DNA from: CAYWBI01 sp964456445 | GTDB taxonomy: Bacteria > Calditrichota > Calditrichia > Calditrichales > J004 | Direction of reading: 5' to 3' | DNA: 6,859 bases | Assembly (NCBI GenBank): GCA_964456445.1 | Contig: CAYWBI010000196.1 | Location: 1-6,859, forward strand | In this document: positions 4,824 to 6,859 of the stretch, one piece after another | Layout: each line of letters opens with the position of its first letter | How positions within the stretch are numbered: position 1 is the stretch's first letter | Made by a program: the position numbers and the translations under genes | The notes under the pieces: model-generated | Told to the model about the DNA's origin: nothing | Seen by the model: the letters and a program-made list of their open reading frames with translations, nothing else | The model's database searches: none

Positions 4824-6859
4824 TCAGCTGTTATCTATTTCAGACGGCAGGACACCAAACTCATCGCGGAAAACCTTTGTAAAATAGGCCGGGCTGTTAA
4901 AGCCGACACGGAAGGAGACTTCGGCGATGGTTGCCGATTTCTTTTCAAGCAGTTGCCGGGCCCGTTCCAGACGTATTTGGCGAATAACCTGATTGGGCGA
5001 TTGTCCGATCAGCGCCTTTATCTTGCGCCGGAATTGCCGTTCGCCCATATGCAGGAGGCTGCATAATAATTCCAGGTTAAATTTTTCGTCGGTCATGTTT
5101 TGTTCAATAACTTGGCGTACACGGCCTAAAAATTCCTGATCAAGTGGTGTGACGGCAAGTTCTGTTGGTGTGATCAATGCTTTTTTACCCAGTGCCTCGA
5201 TCAGTTTTTTACGTACGGCAATTAAGTTTTCCACACGGGCCAGGAGCTCTTTTGCCTGGAAGGGTTTTGTGAGATAGTCATCTACCCCCGCCTGCAAACC
5301 GATCAGCTTATCTTTTTCCGCGGCCTTGGCTGTAAGCATAATTATAGGAATATGACTGGTGTTGGGGGCGCCGCGCAGGGAGCGGCAAAGAGTGTATCCA
5401 TCCATTTCGGGCATCATTAAATCGCTGACGATCAGGTCGGGGATAATTTCTTTTGCTTTGGTCAGGCCACTTTGTCCATCCTCCGCTTCCTCCACATCGA
5501 ACGTTTGTTCCAGTATCGAGCGCACATATACACGCATTTCGGCATTGTCTTCGATGACAAGAATAATACCATTTTTTTGCTCCGGGGCAACTGCTTCGGA
5601 GACGGCGGTTGCGGCCAATGGTGCCGGTTCCGGTCCTAACCGCAGATGGTCTTTTTTTTGTGGGGTCATTACCAGATCGGCATGTGCTACCGGTAAACGC
5701 ACATGAAAGGTTGTGCCTGCTCCGGGCCGGCTTTCCACGGTAATGGTACCTTGCAATAATTCCACCAATTCTCTTGCCAGGGAAAGGCCTATGCCTGTAC
5801 CGCCAAATTCAGCGGCCTGCTCGTCCACTTGATAAAACCGCTCAAAGATATGTTCGATGTGCATCCTGGATATTCCTTTGCCGCTGTCCGAAACGGAAAG
5901 AGTGACCGTTTTTTGTTCTATATGGATTCTTAATGCTAAATGGCCTCCGTCACCGGTAAATTTTAACGCGTTGGAAAGCAGGTTGTGAAAAATATTTTCC
6001 ATTTTGTCATGGTCAAACAGCATGATAAAAGAACCCATATTTGAAATGAATTCCATTTTGATGTTATGTATGCCTGCCAAAGTTTCATATGACGCAAATA
6101 TGCCTTGTAAAAAACCGACTAAATCACCACGGCTTAAACACAGTGCCATCTTCCCCGCATCCAGCTTGGAGATGTCTAAAAGCTGGTTGATAAGCCGCAA
6201 TAAGCGCCGGGCATTGCGCTGCATCATGTCAAATGTCCTGCGGGATTCAGGGTCGGCGGCTTTTTCCAGCAGTTGTTGTAATGGGCCTATGATCAGCGTG
6301 AGTGGGGTGCGGAATTCATGGGAAATATTTGTAAAGAAGCGGGATTTCAATTGGTCTAAATTGCGAAGTTTATCCGTTTCAACTTTTTCTAATTTAAGAT
6401 CATTCTTCAAAAGAAAACGGTTCAATTCATATCTTCTGATAAAATAAAGGCTTGTAAGAAAAAACATTCCATAGAGAGCATAGGCCCACCAGGTTTGCGA
6501 CCAGGGTGGTATAATAAAAACCTTTAAAGATACAGCGTTTTTATTCCAGATACCATCGCTGTTGCTCCCCTTTACTTTAAGTGTATATTCCCCGGGGCGG
6601 AGATTGGTAAAGGTTACCTCTCTTTTAGTGCCAAGTTGTATCCAATCTCTATTGAATCCTTCAAGTTTAAATGCGTAATTGTTTTTTTTTGGCGCATAAT
6701 AATCCAGAGATGCAAATTCAAACGAAATGAAGTTTTGATTATATGGTAAATTTATTTCATTTGTTTCGGAAATAATTTTCTTGAGTATTGAATTATCGTC
6801 CTTTACCGAAACGGATTTATTAAACAGTTTGAAATCTGTAAATACGGTATTTGCATCAT
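4824..6859 (-). CDS. Hybrid two-component regulator (Y_Y_Y - TM - histidine kinase - receiver - AraC), N-terminus beyond window
   Basis: The frame stays open from base 6857 to the TGA at 4824-4826, giving 677 visible residues, so the Met at 6467 is internal. Residues about 1-115 hold the end of an extracytoplasmic sensor with a Y_Y_Y domain (FASLDYYAPKKNNYAFKLEGF, then NLRPGEYTLKVKGSNSDG and PPW). One membrane segment is at about 122-141. The kinase has H180 in the H-box (NISHEFRTP), an N-box with N295, DSGKG at 324-328 and GTGIGL at 353-358. An Ala/Pro-rich linker (392-428) leads to a receiver with acidic pocket E436/D437, phosphoacceptor D479 (SDLMMP), T509 and K531 (KPF). An AraC helix-turn-helix domain at about 585-675 ends the protein. 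All key residues are present, so it should sense a ligand outside, phosphorylate its own receiver and activate transcription. Family members usually carry an N-terminal beta-propeller, probably off the right edge, and often control glycan loci. Here the next genes are peptidases, the likely targets. Confidence 0.95.
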   Translation of the reverse strand, partial: DANTVFTDFKLFNKSVSVKDDNSILKKIISETNEINLPYNQNFISFEFASLDYYAPKKNNYAFKLEGFNRDWIQLGTKREVTFTNLRPGEYTLKVKGSNSDGIWNKNAVSLKVFIIPPWSQTWWAYALYGMFFLTSLYFIRRYELNRFLLKNDLKLEKVETDKLRNLDQLKSRFFTNISHEFRTPLTLIIGPLQQLLEKAADPESRRTFDMMQRNARRLLRLINQLLDISKLDAGKMALCLSRGDLVGFLQGIFASYETLAGIHNIKMEFISNMGSFIMLFDHDKMENIFHNLLSNALKFTGDGGHLALRIHIEQKTVTLSVSDSGKGISRMHIEHIFERFYQVDEQAAEFGGTGIGLSLARELVELLQGTITVESRPGAGTTFHVRLPVAHADLVMTPQKKDHLRLGPEPAPLAATAVSEAVAPEQKNGIILVIEDNAEMRVYVRSILEQTFDVEEAEDGQSGLTKAKEIIPDLIVSDLMMPEMDGYTLCRSLRGAPNTSHIPIIMLTAKAAEKDKLIGLQAGVDDYLTKPFQAKELLARVENLIAVRKKLIEALGKKALITPTELAVTPLDQEFLGRVRQVIEQNMTDEKFNLELLCSLLHMGERQFRRKIKALIGQSPNQVIRQIRLERARQLLEKKSATIAEVSFRVGFNSPAYFTKVFRDEFGVLPSEIDNS

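Noticed and set aside
4761..5066. 101-codon plus-strand frame starting in the gap
   Set aside because: Most of it is antisense to the AraC domain of the regulator, and it has no motif of its own.
5359..6447. Plus-strand frames at 5359-5706 and 6004-6447
   Set aside because: Antisense shadows of the receiver and kinase domains of the regulator.

Overview
The window (6859 bp) is a minus-strand gene block from what looks like a bacterium of the Bacteroidota/FCB group. Three things point there: a one-protein hybrid two-component regulator with the Y_Y_Y - histidine kinase - receiver - AraC architecture, exported peptidases with short hydrophobic signal peptides ending in a small residue before Gln, and a TAnnTTTG element ahead of one gene. 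No rRNA or marker gene is present, so the phylum is an inference. Relatives such as Ignavibacteria or Calditrichota remain possible.

Layout, read in the direction of transcription (right to left). Positions 6859-4824 hold the C-terminal 677 residues of the hybrid two-component regulator; its N-terminal sensor part lies beyond the right edge. A 432-bp non-coding gap (4823-4392) follows. It holds a TATAAT-like box, a pair of CGGACA repeats 21 bp apart, a 10-bp palindrome and a TAnnTTTG element. Next come three tightly spaced exported peptidase genes. The first (4391-2811) is an M28 metallopeptidase of the PA-domain, carboxypeptidase-Q-like type. The second (2770-1598), 40 bp on, is a DmpA/BapA-type P1 (S58) aminopeptidase. 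The third (1509-1), 88 bp on, is a second M28 peptidase, paralogous to the first, whose last ~22 residues are cut off by the left edge. It is an intact open frame of 503 codons, not a broken gene.

How the genes may work together: the three peptidases all carry export signals and form a probable operon for taking peptides apart outside the cytoplasm. The M28 enzymes should act on ordinary termini or dipeptides. The P1 enzyme belongs to a family known for N-terminal residues that other peptidases handle poorly (D- or beta-amino acids in DmpA/BapA). The regulator lies directly upstream on the same strand and could sense a substrate or product and activate the operon through its AraC domain. That link is inferred from position and from the direct repeats in the gap.

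The most notable sequence-level signal is that the two M28 paralogs are almost identical in DNA over their first ~137 bp, including a 46-bp exact match, yet only roughly 55% identical in protein afterwards. I see no mobile elements, CRISPR arrays, tRNAs or rRNAs. I did not find a clearly novel system; the peptidase cluster with a glycan-style regulator is the closest candidate.
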